Assembly (NCBI RefSeq): GCF_002157855.1
Contig: NZ_CP020880.1
Coordinates: 1,488,001-1,552,000 of the forward strand
DNA: 64,000 nt
Origin: Sutcliffiella horikoshii
Lineage (GTDB): Bacteria > Bacillota > Bacilli > Bacillales > Bacillaceae_I
Reading direction: 5' to 3'
The position numbers and the translations under genes were made by a program. Shown here piece after piece: positions 35,887-44,385 of this stretch (its first letter is position 1; each line of letters begins with the position of its first letter). The notes beneath the pieces were generated by a model. It did no database searches. It saw only the letters and a list, made by a program, of their open reading frames with translations, and was not told where the DNA came from.

Positions 35887-35926
35887 AGCTTGTCTCATAT
35901 ATATGTGACAAGCTGGTTTTATTTTG
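35887..35926 (+). terminator. Terminator of the metY-metX-hom operon
   Basis: CCAGCTTGTC, loop with TCATATATATG, GACAAGCTGG then TTTTATTTT. Confidence 0.9.
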
Positions 35927-35961
35927 GTGGAATGCTTAAGGGAGAAGAGGGTGTGGCAATC

Positions 35962-36984
35962 GTGAAACGCAGCTGGCTTAGTGCTTGTCAAATAGGGGCG
36001 GTGTATGTAGGCACCATTGTAGGTGCGGGTTTTGCTACAGGGAAAGAAATTGTTCAGTTTTTTACGCAATACGGGTGGATCGGATTAATTACGATACTTA
36101 TGAGTGGGTTTTTATTTATTTGGCTTGGGACAAAGATGATGCTGATTTCCAAGAGGATCAAGGCAAATTCCTATAAAGAGTTTAATGAATATTTATTTGG
36201 TATGTCTGCGGGAACGGTTGTCAATCTCTTTATGTTGGTCATTTTGATTTGTGTGGGAGCAGTCATGCTTTCGGGGGCTGGTGCAGTTTTTGAGGAACAA
36301 CTCGGATGGTCATTTCAGCTCGGTTTGCTCCTAACGGTTGTACTTTCTGTCTGTGTGGTTCTTTTTGGTGTAAAAGGATTGGTTGGGGTTAATGTTATTG
36401 TGGTTCCGGTTATGATTATTTTCAGTTTTATCATTGCTGGAAACTCCATTGCAGAAAATGGGTTATCTTTTTTGAGCCTGGACCCTGTAAAGGACAGTTT
36501 AAAGGGTTGGTTGGCACCGTTTATGTATGTGTCATTCAATCTAGCAATGGCACAGCCGGTTCTTGTTCCGCTGGCAACGGAAGCAAAGGATGATTGGGTC
36601 ATTAAACGTGGCGGGTTCATTGGGGGACTTGTCTTGTGTTTTATTTTATTGACGTGTCATATATCAATTGCTTCGCTTCCAGAGTTTCATACGTTTGAGA
36701 TCCCGATGGCGGAAGTGGTGAAGTTGAGTATGCTTTCGTTTTTTGGCATTTATGTTTTTGTGATTTATGGGGAGATATTTACATCGGTTGTTAGTGATAT
36801 TTTTGGGTTGCAGCGGCAGTTGGAGAGTATGTTGAATGTGTCGCGGTATTTGGTGACGGTTGTGTTGGTGAGTATTATTTATATGATTAGTCAGATTGGG
36901 TATGGCAGTTTGATTGAGCATTTGTATCCGTTTTTTGGGTATGTGAGTATGGCGTTTTTGGTGTTGTTGGTGGTGAGGAAGTGA
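35962..36984 (+). CDS. ykvI: YkvI family integral membrane protein
   Basis: About ten hydrophobic segments over 340 residues. The first contains GAVYVGTIVGAGFATGKEIVQFF, an unwound-helix pattern seen in LeuT-fold transporters, which suggests a sodium-coupled carrier. Function of B. subtilis YkvI is unknown to me. GTG at 35962 follows GAGGG at 35947-35951 and gives MKRSWLSACQIG. The longer frame from 35890 runs through the hom terminator and is rejected. The position between clpE and the que genes matches the B. subtilis order. The last 250 bp are unusually G/T-rich on the coding strand. Confidence 0.85.
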   Translation: MKRSWLSACQIGAVYVGTIVGAGFATGKEIVQFFTQYGWIGLITILMSGFLFIWLGTKMMLISKRIKANSYKEFNEYLFGMSAGTVVNLFMLVILICVGAVMLSGAGAVFEEQLGWSFQLGLLLTVVLSVCVVLFGVKGLVGVNVIVVPVMIIFSFIIAGNSIAENGLSFLSLDPVKDSLKGWLAPFMYVSFNLAMAQPVLVPLATEAKDDWVIKRGGFIGGLVLCFILLTCHISIASLPEFHTFEIPMAEVVKLSMLSFFGIYVFVIYGEIFTSVVSDIFGLQRQLESMLNVSRYLVTVVLVSIIYMISQIGYGSLIEHLYPFFGYVSMAFLVLLVVRK

Positions 36985-37002
36985 GGGGGATATGGATAAA
37001 CT

Positions 37003-37132
37003 CCCTGTTGATTTCCGCAAATGGCTTCGCTTTCCGCGGGGCGACCTTGAGCCTCCTCACTTCGTTGCGGGGTCTCAACAATGTCGCTTCTTCCCCCGCA
37101 GGAGTCTACGCCATTTGCTCCAATCAACAGGG
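37003..37132 (+). repeat. Dispersed GC-rich repeat with 11-bp terminal inverted repeat
   Basis: CCCTGTTGATT at 37003-37013 and AATCAACAGGG at 37122-37132 form perfect ends of a 130-bp copy, the cleanest single arm in the window. The interior is B-type (TTTCCGCGGGGCGACC, GAGCCTCCTC, GCGGGGTCTC, CAGGAGTCTACGCC). It starts 18 bases after the ykvI stop. Confidence 0.92.
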
Positions 37133-37188
37133 TGGTTAGGTATCTTCAACGGATATTTTACTAACCGGCTCACTTCCTCAAAAAACTC

Positions 37189-37590
37189 TTATCGTACGAA
37201 TGTAGCGACGATGGCAACGATTGGGATGGCGGTCATTAGGACGTTGCCGATTAGGAAGAATGTCATAAGTTTTTCTTGCAGTGCGGGTGCACCGCTGACA
37301 AGTTCATTCTTTTTTATTAAGTTTAGAATAAAGTTCACTAGTACACTCACTGCCACAATTGTAATTGGGATGAATAAGTTAACAGTGGAATCCATCAATG
37401 TCATAAAGCCGAAGACAATAAGGATAATTGGAAGTGCTTCAATGACAGCTACATAAATGAAGAATCTAGATTGGATTTGTCCAAAGGTTTCTGGCTCTAA
37501 CACAAGTTTCTCCATACTGGAGCGTAAAACAATCGAGATCCCAAAGCTTGCAATTACAGCGGCTATAACAAATAAATACAAAGCATCCAT
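37189..37590 (-). CDS. Four-helix membrane protein resembling ATP synthase subunit c
   Basis: 133 residues with four hydrophobic segments. The loop and second helix (PETFGQIQSRFFIYVAVIEA, followed by LPIILIVFGF) strongly resemble the polar loop and ion-site helix of F-type subunit c (PEA-G-Q, then VEALPII). The key glutamate is kept. The first helix lacks the glycine repeat needed for a tight c-ring, and a second helix pair is added at the C-terminus. ATG at 37590 follows GGAGGGG. It is far from any atp operon. Function unknown; a stand-alone relative of subunit c is inferred. Confidence 0.75.
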   Translation of the reverse strand: MDALYLFVIAAVIASFGISIVLRSSMEKLVLEPETFGQIQSRFFIYVAVIEALPIILIVFGFMTLMDSTVNLFIPITIVAVSVLVNFILNLIKKNELVSGAPALQEKLMTFFLIGNVLMTAIPIVAIVATFVR

Positions 37591-37654
37591 GATATTTCCC
37601 CTCCTGAAATACATAATAAGTATTTATTTTACCTTATAATTTCCAAAAGGGATA

Positions 37655-38260
37655 TCAAAAGTTTAATGGGAAAATAACAAGTAACCATAAATTAAATACA
37701 AGGTGGGAAATGATGACAAGAGTAAGGGAGTTCTTCCATACATATAAGGCACCCCAAACAACACCTGCCGTTGCTGCTGCGGCGACCAACATGGGATTGC
37801 CTGTCCACGTGTGAGCCAATGCGTACAAACATGCCCCTGCTATAACCCCTACTAACATGCCGTATCTATTTACTAGTTTAGATTGAAGATATCTTCTCCA
37901 GAAAATTTCCTCTCCTGGAATAATAATTAGAACCAACATTAAGTAATGCCACCAACTACGTGGGCCTACAATCAAATATAATTCTTCCACAAACGTAATG
38001 AGCGGAAAGGGAAGTACTTTCAGTATTAAGTAAGCAACTAAAAATACCCCATATAAGATCGTCCCTGTTAAGATTCCATACGAAATATCTTGTAAAGAAA
38101 AAAGTCTGTTATTAAGACGAGTAAATCTCTTATCTTTCATACTTACTAAAATAAGGATGAATAGCGAGACAGGAAACAGCATCCAAAAATAATCTGTTAG
38201 CAAAAAGCTAATAGCAAGTAAGAAGTTTGCTAAAACTAAAAACGAAAGAGTCTTTTTCAT
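37655..38260 (-). CDS. CPBP family intramembrane glutamic endopeptidase
   Basis: Membrane protein of 201 residues with about six segments. Motif 1, PGEEIFWRRYLQ near residue 120 (EExxxR type), motif 2, ACLYALAHTW, and motif 3, SHLVFNLW near the end, are those of the CAAX protease and bacteriocin-processing (Abi) family. The substrate is unknown. No bacteriocin gene is adjacent. ATG at 38260 follows a weak AGGAGTAA site. Confidence 0.88.
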   Translation of the reverse strand: MKKTLSFLVLANFLLAISFLLTDYFWMLFPVSLFILILVSMKDKRFTRLNNRLFSLQDISYGILTGTILYGVFLVAYLILKVLPFPLITFVEELYLIVGPRSWWHYLMLVLIIIPGEEIFWRRYLQSKLVNRYGMLVGVIAGACLYALAHTWTGNPMLVAAAATAGVVWGALYVWKNSLTLVIISHLVFNLWLLVIFPLNF

Positions 38261-38368
38261 ATTATTTACTCCTAATTATGTGCTTGACCTTATTTTAACA
38301 GGAAAGCTTCTTATGATAAACGAACATACTATCAAAGAAACACTTAAATTATGTAAGGAGATGGAAGC

Positions 38369-38488
38369 ATGACACAATCAAAAAGCCAACAAGAAAGACA
38401 AAGAAAAGTGAGAAAGCAATCGCAAAATGAACACGGTAAAGTGAAGAGTTTTGAACAACTAGCAGATGAAGCGGGGAAAAATAAATAA
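38369..38488 (+). CDS. Small hydrophilic protein, possibly DUF6254 family
   Basis: 39 residues beginning MTQSKSQQERQRKVRKQ and ending SFEQLADEAGKNK; highly charged, no membrane segment. ATG at 38369 lies after AAGGAGATGG. The SKSQ-ERQ and HGKVKSFEQLADE pattern is one I associate with the short Bacillus DUF6254 proteins, of unknown function. It sits alone between a divergent protease gene and the duplicated membrane protein. Too short for most automatic calls but well supported by its ribosome binding site. Confidence 0.75.
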   Translation: MTQSKSQQERQRKVRKQSQNEHGKVKSFEQLADEAGKNK

Positions 38489-38610
38489 TTTATTGTTGCC
38501 GGTCATTCCTTCCTATAGGGATGACCTCTATTGTTATATGAGCTAGGGGTATATTGTAGGGGTTATAAAAGCATACTATTGGAAGATATTACAGAAATGA
38601 GGCTTAGAGT

Positions 38611-39375
38611 ATGGGGATTCAGCATGAAAAAAAGAGATATGTTGCCATCTTAAGTCCTTATACTACAAGTATTTTGCATTATCGCAAGCCCTTTGTCGTG
38701 GCTTGGTGGGGTGCGGTATTTCCAGGGTTTGGACACTTTATGTTATCGAAATATTTAACAGCATTTATTTTAATTACATGGGAAGTCGTAATTAATTCAT
38801 TGGCTCATTTAAATGAAGCTATATACCTCTCTATGACAGGGAGGTTTGAAGAAGGAATTGCTGTGTTAGACCAACATTGGATCATTTTATATGTGTGCAT
38901 GTATGTATTTTCTATTTGGGACAGTTACCGCCTTACCATAGAAATGAATAAACATTATACGTTAGCTTATCATGAAGGTTTTCCGTTACTCATCAAGAAT
39001 ACATCTTCTATTGAGATTAACGTCCTTGATAAAAAGAACCCATTGCTTGCGATTATTTGGTCTTTATTGACTCCTGGGTTAGGAAATCTATATGTAACAA
39101 GAGTCTTGTCTGTTATTTTTGTTTTAACATGGTGGTTGATTATTACATATCAAGCAAACGTATTTCCAGCCATTCACATGACACTGGTCGGAAATTTCCA
39201 AGGAGCTACCGATATTTTAGTACCGCAATGGTTTTTATTCGTCCCGTCAATTTATTGTTTTGCCGGTTATGATTCCTATGTGAGTGCAGTGGAGCTCAAT
39301 AAATTTATTGATAAATATATATCAAGAGAATTAAAAGAAAAATACCAGGATATTCAGTTTAAAATGCCGATATAG
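38611..39375 (+). CDS. Internally duplicated membrane protein of unknown function
   Basis: 254 residues made of two homologous halves. Half one (about residues 22-112) has KPFVVAWWGAVFPGFGHFML, then W-VVINSLAHLNEAI, then WDSYRLTIEMNK. Half two (about 143-234) has NPLLAIIWSLLTPGLGNLYV, then WWLIITYQANVFPAI, then YDSYVSAVELNK. Each half has about three hydrophobic segments and a PG-G turn. I do not recognise a named family. ATG at 38611 has no strong binding site (TGAGGC). The next gene begins 17 bp after its stop, so they are probably an operon. Confidence 0.8.
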   Translation: MGIQHEKKRYVAILSPYTTSILHYRKPFVVAWWGAVFPGFGHFMLSKYLTAFILITWEVVINSLAHLNEAIYLSMTGRFEEGIAVLDQHWIILYVCMYVFSIWDSYRLTIEMNKHYTLAYHEGFPLLIKNTSSIEINVLDKKNPLLAIIWSLLTPGLGNLYVTRVLSVIFVLTWWLIITYQANVFPAIHMTLVGNFQGATDILVPQWFLFVPSIYCFAGYDSYVSAVELNKFIDKYISRELKEKYQDIQFKMPI

Positions 39376-39392
39376 AAAAGAGCTGGAAAGTA

Positions 39393-39851
39393 ATGTACAT
39401 TTTCGCGACATTTAAATACAACATGGAAATGGAACTTACATTACGTGAATTAGAAGAGCTGGGACTAACGAAAGAGCATATCTTAGTTGTTCCGCTCGAT
39501 AAGATTAAATATCAAACGAAAGCGATTGACTCCATGCATCGTTCAGATGGGAGGAGTTTAATCGATCTAGCTGCTATCTTTGGAATCATCTTTATGCTTT
39601 TAGGGGTTATTTATGGGTATATATTTTATCTCGGTCCCATTCTCTGGGGACTTTTCGGACTAGTATTCGGTGGTGTGTTCGGTTTTTTAGTTGATTATTA
39701 TTTTACTAAAAAAAGTGAAAAAGCACTTAGGAAGCGTGGATCAGATGCGGACATTATCGTTATGATTCAATGTCCAAAAGATCGTCAGGAAAGAATTGAG
39801 GATATATTGTGGAATAACATGGTGCTGGGTGTCGGAATTTTAGAAAGGTAA
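39393..39851 (+). CDS. Membrane protein of unknown function with soluble flanks
   Basis: 152 residues. An N-terminal soluble part (YIFATFKYNMEMELTLRELEELG) is followed by two hydrophobic segments around residues 55-100 with a glycine-rich turn (GLFGLVFGGVFGF). A C-terminal soluble part (DADIIVMIQCPKDRQERIEDIL) completes it. The soluble halves could form one ferredoxin-like unit, as in other stress-related membrane proteins, but this is a guess. ATG at 39393 follows AGCTGGAAAG. Co-transcribed with the duplicated membrane protein and closed by a terminator. Confidence 0.75.
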   Translation: MYIFATFKYNMEMELTLRELEELGLTKEHILVVPLDKIKYQTKAIDSMHRSDGRSLIDLAAIFGIIFMLLGVIYGYIFYLGPILWGLFGLVFGGVFGFLVDYYFTKKSEKALRKRGSDADIIVMIQCPKDRQERIEDILWNNMVLGVGILER

Positions 39852-39865
39852 AACATTATATAGTT

Positions 39866-39901
39866 AAAAAGCCAATCCCAGGAGAGAGGGATTGGTTTTT
39901 C
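39866..39901 (+). terminator. Intrinsic terminator
   Basis: AAAAGCCAATCCC, eight-base loop, GGGATTGGTTTTT. Ends the two-gene membrane protein operon. Confidence 0.9.
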
Positions 39902-39922
39902 GCTTTTATTCCTTTAGAAACT

Positions 39923-41263
39923 TTATATCCAAACACGTTCAAACTCTTTTCCATGTCCGAGGGAAAAACAGAGTTCTTTCAAACATCTATTCAAGCGTTC
40001 TTTTTCCAGTTCAAAATATATTTCGTCTTTAATTGATTCTATTGTATGTTTTGTATATTTCCAAATGGACTCTTTTCGAAATTCAGGTGAATGATCTGAG
40101 ATAATCTTTAGTACGTGAATAATAGAAGTAATAACATCTATATCTGTTTTCCCATAACGAATGATAGGGGAGAACGCAATATCAAGATAATCAAAAAATT
40201 CCGGTGTTTTGACAATCACTCGCAAGTTTCTATACTTATCGTTGAAATAGGGTTGTGGCCCTTGCATAGATGCCAGTTTTGAAAGTAGAGTTCCAAGTTG
40301 CTCGATACAGTGAACTGCTGTGCTTGGATCGTTAATGCCAGACGAAAGCGCCCTTACTCCGATTTCATTTACTTTTCGAATACCAAATTCCACATCTTCT
40401 AAAGGTGCTCGAGCTATGGAGACAGTTATTAAAGCTCGGAAGGAATCTTTATCAATCTTTTTTCCTGACCCCCAGACGGAAAGAAGCGGTGTATGCTCAT
40501 TGATATAATCCCCTTGTTGCCGTTCGACACGGACAATGCAATCTGAATCATAAGCTTCTTTAACCAAGGCATCGACATCAATGTACTGAACATAACCAGG
40601 CTCTTTGCTCATGATAGTGACTGGTTCCTTTGTAGAAATATCCTGACTTTCCCAGTCATCCCATGGCGCGTCGTGAATGGAGGCATCACTTTCTTCAAAC
40701 AATTCTTCCATGCATTCCATCGTTTCTACGGTGATGTTATGGAGTAAATTACTCACTTGGATCCACGTGGTGACATGCTGGATGAAGAAGACGAATACAA
40801 TTAAGCAAAGAATAGCAATTGCAACTGCAAATGTAGGAACAAGGAATAGCTGATCTTCTGTCGTTTCTTTTAAAAAAAGGAGTAAAATAATGCAATAAAT
40901 AAATCCTGCTGTAAATATTCCGAGTACCCTCTGGGTGGAGTGGTCCGTTATGAAGTTTTGCAATGCCCGTGGAGAAAATTCAGAAAGGTAGGTGGTCAGC
41001 ACCACTAAGATGGTAGAGAATGTAATGGTGGTCATCGTTAATAATGACGATGCAATGGAGCTGAGAATGATTTGAGACAAATTGATGTCTGAAAGAAAAA
41101 TGGCTGGTATTTGATTCTCTGCATCTATAGATGAAAGTAAGTAATTATCAAGAAATAATGTCCCGATTGCCAGGAAGAATGCAAATGTCCCATAAAAAGA
41201 GGGTAAATACCAAAAGCTTGTTCTCATACGTAAAAGACTAGCTGAACGTGCCATGCTTAACAC
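39923..41263 (-). CDS. DUF2254 family membrane protein
   Basis: 446 residues. Four hydrophobic segments in the first 170 residues (for example FYGTFAFFLAIGTLFLDNYL and TMTTITFSTILVVLTTYLSE) are followed by a soluble C-terminal half. The conserved block GVRALSSGINDPSTAVHCIEQLG near residue 310 identifies DUF2254, a family of unknown function. ATG at 41263 follows AAGGAGTG. It is monocistronic, divergent from the preQ1 leader. The sequence shows nothing about a substrate. Confidence 0.9.
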   Translation of the reverse strand: MLSMARSASLLRMRTSFWYLPSFYGTFAFFLAIGTLFLDNYLLSSIDAENQIPAIFLSDINLSQIILSSIASSLLTMTTITFSTILVVLTTYLSEFSPRALQNFITDHSTQRVLGIFTAGFIYCIILLLFLKETTEDQLFLVPTFAVAIAILCLIVFVFFIQHVTTWIQVSNLLHNITVETMECMEELFEESDASIHDAPWDDWESQDISTKEPVTIMSKEPGYVQYIDVDALVKEAYDSDCIVRVERQQGDYINEHTPLLSVWGSGKKIDKDSFRALITVSIARAPLEDVEFGIRKVNEIGVRALSSGINDPSTAVHCIEQLGTLLSKLASMQGPQPYFNDKYRNLRVIVKTPEFFDYLDIAFSPIIRYGKTDIDVITSIIHVLKIISDHSPEFRKESIWKYTKHTIESIKDEIYFELEKERLNRCLKELCFSLGHGKEFERVWI

Positions 41264-41370
41264 TCCTTAAAAAATAAGTACTCTAGAAGAAAAAGTAGAA
41301 ACTTGAAAGAAAATATGTTATAGTAACAAAGTTAAATTGAATAAAGTCTTACGCCGATAATGGTGTCAGG

Positions 41371-41450
41371 AGAGGTTCTAGCAAATACCCTCTATAAAAA
41401 ACTAAGGACAGATACCAAACTATATTCCTTAGGATATAGTTTTTTTATTT
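41371..41450 (+). ncRNA. PreQ1-I riboswitch and terminator, controls queCDEF
   Basis: AGAGGTTCTAGC at 41371-41382, loop, CCCTCTATAAAAAACTAAGG ending at 41407 is the near-consensus class I preQ1 aptamer (H-type pseudoknot). A terminator hairpin AACTATAT, short loop, ATATAGTT with seven T follows at about 41419-41447. PreQ1 should shut off queuosine precursor synthesis. Confidence 0.96.
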
Positions 41451-41539
41451 TCTCTGATGTTATGCGCTAGCCTCCATTATTTTTGGTTAGCGTTTTTTGT
41501 ATGACTATAGATATAGATGATTAAAGGAGTGAAGACACG

Positions 41540-42211
41540 ATGAAGCAAAAGGAAAAAGCGATGGTCGTGTTCAGTGGCGGGCAGGACAGCACTACTTGCC
41601 TGATTTGGGCAATGAAGGAATTTGATGAAGTGGAAGCTGTCACATTCCATTACGGACAGCGACATGAACTAGAGATTGATTGTGCAACAAGTATTGCAAA
41701 AGAACTTGGAGTAAAACACCGCATTCTTGATATGTCCCTTTTAGGACAATTAACACCAAATGCCCTTACTAGAGATGATATTGAAATAGAAGAAAAAGAA
41801 GGTGAATTGCCAAGCACGTTTGTAGACGGAAGAAATTTGCTATTCCTTTCCTTTGCAGCTGTAGCAGCAAAGCAGATTGGTGCGAGACATATTGTGACAG
41901 GAGTTTGCGAAACAGACTTCAGCGGGTACCCGGATTGTCGAGATGTTTTTATTAAATCCATGAATGTGACGTTAAACCTTTCTATGGATTACCCATTTGT
42001 CATTCATACTCCTTTGATGTGGTTGAACAAGGAAGAAACATGGGAATTGGCAGATGATCTTGACGCATTAGACTTTGTAAGGACAAAAACATTGACTTGC
42101 TATAATGGGGTTATCGCAGACGGATGTGGTGAGTGCCCTGCGTGTAAACTGAGAAAACGTGGATTGGATGACTACCTTGATAAAAAAAATAAAGGGGTTG
42201 TGTCCTCATGA
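41540..42211 (+). CDS. queC: 7-cyano-7-deazaguanine synthase
   Basis: ATP-dependent conversion of 7-carboxy-7-deazaguanine to preQ0. The PP-loop [13 protein letters not shown] is near residue 12 and the zinc site [16 protein letters not shown] near residue 198. Length 223. ATG at 41540 follows AAAGGAGTG. First gene of the preQ1-controlled operon; stop overlaps queD by 4 bp. The gene set queCDEF is complete for preQ1 synthesis from the GTP-derived pterin, apart from folE, which lies elsewhere. Confidence 0.97.
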   Translation: MKQKEKAMVVFSGGQDSTTCLIWAMKEFDEVEAVTFHYGQRHELEIDCATSIAKELGVKHRILDMSLLGQLTPNALTRDDIEIEEKEGELPSTFVDGRNLLFLSFAAVAAKQIGARHIVTGVCETDFSGYPDCRDVFIKSMNVTLNLSMDYPFVIHTPLMWLNKEETWELADDLDALDFVRTKTLTCYNGVIADGCGECPACKLRKRGLDDYLDKKNKGVVSS

Positions 42212-42645
42212 TGCAACAAATTTACCCACAAGTACAACATGATTTCTGCTATGAGTTAAACAAGGATATGCAAATAGCAGCAGCACACTTTGTTCCAACA
42301 GATGCAGCAGGGAAATGCAGACAGCTACATGGACATACTTACTTTGTCAATGTGACAGTGGCAGGAGACGATTTGGACGAGGCAGGCTTTCTTGTTAATT
42401 TTCAAGTATTAAAAAAACTTTTGCACGATAAATTTGATCACACAGTCTTAAATGATCATAAAGACGTCTTCAATGACCAGGATCCGAATTTTTTCCCCAC
42501 AACAGAAGTGGTCGCAAGAACGATGTGGGAAACGATAGAAATGCATTTGGAGACTCTTCCTTCCAAACCTACCTGTCTTCAAGTGTATGTAAGGGAAACG
42601 CCGACAAGTTATTGTATTTACCGTCCTAAGAAGGGGAAAAAGTAA
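42208..42645 (+). CDS. queD: 6-carboxy-5,6,7,8-tetrahydropterin synthase
   Basis: Makes 6-carboxytetrahydropterin from dihydroneopterin triphosphate. Zinc histidines are in AAAHFVP and QLHGHTYFV, with the catalytic cysteine in GKCRQ just before. EVVARTMWE and the final [10 protein letters not shown] are also family blocks. Length 145. Start overlaps queC; its stop shares one base with the queE ATG. Confidence 0.96.
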   Translation: MMQQIYPQVQHDFCYELNKDMQIAAAHFVPTDAAGKCRQLHGHTYFVNVTVAGDDLDEAGFLVNFQVLKKLLHDKFDHTVLNDHKDVFNDQDPNFFPTTEVVARTMWETIEMHLETLPSKPTCLQVYVRETPTSYCIYRPKKGKK

Positions 42646-43364
42646 TGAGCAGTCTAATTCCAGTTCTTGAAATATTCGGCCCTACCATCCAAGGAGAAGG
42701 GATGGTCATTGGCCAGAAAACGATGTTCGTCCGAACGGCTGGTTGTGATTACCGCTGTTCATGGTGCGATTCCGCTTTCACATGGGATGGCAGCGCAAAG
42801 GATGACATAGTGATGATGTCACCTGAAGAGATTTATGAGCAGTTGGTTGAAATAGGTGGGAAAGCCTTTAATCACGTAACTATCTCTGGAGGAAACCCAG
42901 CCCTTTTAAAGAATATCGGGGAACTTGTACAACTCCTTCATGAGAACGATATTAAGGTGGCGCTTGAAACACAAGGAAGCAAATGGCAGGATTGGCTAAC
43001 GGAAATAGATGATCTAACCATTTCTCCAAAACCGCCAAGCTCCGAGATGGATACCAACTTTTCTATACTTGGTGATTTGTTAGAAAGAGTTAAAAACAGT
43101 AGTGTTTCTCTAAAAGTAGTGGTATTTGATGAGGACGATTTGACTTATGCGAAAAAGATCCATAAGTTATATCCGGATGTAGCTTTTTATGTACAAGTAG
43201 GAAATGATGATACAACCACAGAAGATGATCAAATGTTAATCAGCAAATTGTTGGCTAAGTATGAGTGGTTGATTGATCAGGTAATGAATGATGATGAAAT
43301 GAATAATGTCCGCGTGTTGCCGCAATTGCACACACTAGTATGGGGCAATAAGCGCGGAGTTTAA
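42645..43364 (+). CDS. queE: 7-carboxy-7-deazaguanine synthase (radical SAM)
   Basis: Radical SAM enzyme that contracts the pterin ring to 7-carboxy-7-deazaguanine. The cluster motif CDYRCSWC near residue 33 has the canonical Cx3Cx2C spacing. GPTIQGEGM at the N-terminus and ISGGNPALL (SAM site) near residue 85 fit the family. Length 239. Start overlaps queD by one base. queF follows after 17 bp. Confidence 0.97.
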   Translation: MSSLIPVLEIFGPTIQGEGMVIGQKTMFVRTAGCDYRCSWCDSAFTWDGSAKDDIVMMSPEEIYEQLVEIGGKAFNHVTISGGNPALLKNIGELVQLLHENDIKVALETQGSKWQDWLTEIDDLTISPKPPSSEMDTNFSILGDLLERVKNSSVSLKVVVFDEDDLTYAKKIHKLYPDVAFYVQVGNDDTTTEDDQMLISKLLAKYEWLIDQVMNDDEMNNVRVLPQLHTLVWGNKRGV

Positions 43365-43381
43365 TAAAGGAGAGAGTGAAT

Positions 43382-43879
43382 ATGTCAGGAAGAAAAGATT
43401 CAGAATTGGAAGGTGTAACATTGCTAGGGAATCAAGGGACAAGTTATTTGTTCAACTATTCCCCGGATGTGTTGGAAACCTTTGAAAATAAACATCCAAA
43501 CAGAGATTATTTTGTAAAATTCAATTGTCCAGAGTTTACAAGTTTATGTCCCAAAACGAATCAGCCGGATTTTGCCACTATTTACATCAGCTATATCCCG
43601 GGAGAACTAATGGTGGAGAGCAAATCATTGAAGCTGTACCTATTCAGCTTCCGTAACCATGGAGATTTCCACGAGGATTGCATGAATATCATCATGAACG
43701 ATTTAATTGAACTAATGGACCCGCGTTATATCGAAGTATGGGGTAAATTCACTCCACGCGGCGGAATTTCCATCGACCCTTACACCAACTATGGAAAACC
43801 TGGCACGAAATACGAAGAAATGGCCGAGTACCGCCTTATGAACCACGACCTATACCCAGAAAAAATCGATAACAGATAA
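43382..43879 (+). CDS. queF: NADPH-dependent 7-cyano-7-deazaguanine reductase
   Basis: Reduces the preQ0 nitrile to preQ1. The nucleophilic cysteine lies in [16 protein letters not shown] near residue 57, and the family block [16 protein letters not shown] binds NADPH. Length 165, the single-domain YkvM type. ATG at 43382 follows AAAGGAGAGA; the two-residue extension to 43376 is not used. Last gene of the operon; its product is the riboswitch ligand, which closes the feedback loop. Confidence 0.97.
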   Translation: MSGRKDSELEGVTLLGNQGTSYLFNYSPDVLETFENKHPNRDYFVKFNCPEFTSLCPKTNQPDFATIYISYIPGELMVESKSLKLYLFSFRNHGDFHEDCMNIIMNDLIELMDPRYIEVWGKFTPRGGISIDPYTNYGKPGTKYEEMAEYRLMNHDLYPEKIDNR

Positions 43880-43886
43880 TCCATCC

Positions 43887-43920
43887 AAGAAGACACAGCT
43901 CCCGTTGTGTTTTCTTTTTT
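43887..43920 (+). terminator. Terminator of queCDEF
   Basis: GAAGACACAGC, loop, TGTGTTTTC and a T-run, 10 bases after the queF stop. Confidence 0.85.
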
Positions 43921-43940
43921 TAGTGGTAAGTTTATAGTCC

Positions 43941-44300
43941 CGTTGATTTCCGTTCCAGGCGCTTCGCTTGCCTGCGGGCGGTCCGTGAGCCTCCTCACTC
44001 CGTTGCGGGGTCTCACCTGTCCCTTCCTCCCGCGGGCGTCTGCGCGCCTTCCACTCCAATTAACAAGATATTATCATTCACCGTGGGGTTAATGAAAAAA
44101 AATCCATTCGAGTTCACCGTAATTGCATTAACTTTAAGTTAGTTTTATTTACAGCTGCGGATTGGAGCATATGTCGAAGACTCCTGAGGGAGATAGCGCT
44201 AGGTGGAGACCCCGCAGGCGTGCCGAGGAGGCTCCAGCAGCGCCCCTAGGAAAGCGAAGCCATTTGCGGAAAGGAACAGCGGTGATCAACGGAACAACTA
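43941..44300. repeat. Repeat composite: A arm forward, linker, B arm reverse
   Basis: A arm 43941-44065 (GTTGATTTCCGTTCCAGGCG to CAATTAAC). Linker 44066-44150 (contains CATTCGAGTTCACCG). B arm reverse 44151 to about 44300 (CAGCTGCGGATTGGAGC to GGAACAGCGG). The B arm core is GGTGGAGACCCCGCAGGCG, slightly diverged. Follows the queF terminator by 20 bp. Confidence 0.9.
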
Positions 44301-44385
44301 AATTTTTTAGATAAAAAAGGACCAGAAACTTATACTAAAATCCCTCCCAATTGAAAATAATAGCAATAAACAGGAGGGGACAAAA

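Noticed and set aside
37655-38260. Bacteriocin immunity or abortive infection system
   Set aside because: The CPBP protease fold is common in housekeeping roles, and no bacteriocin or phage-defence gene is adjacent.
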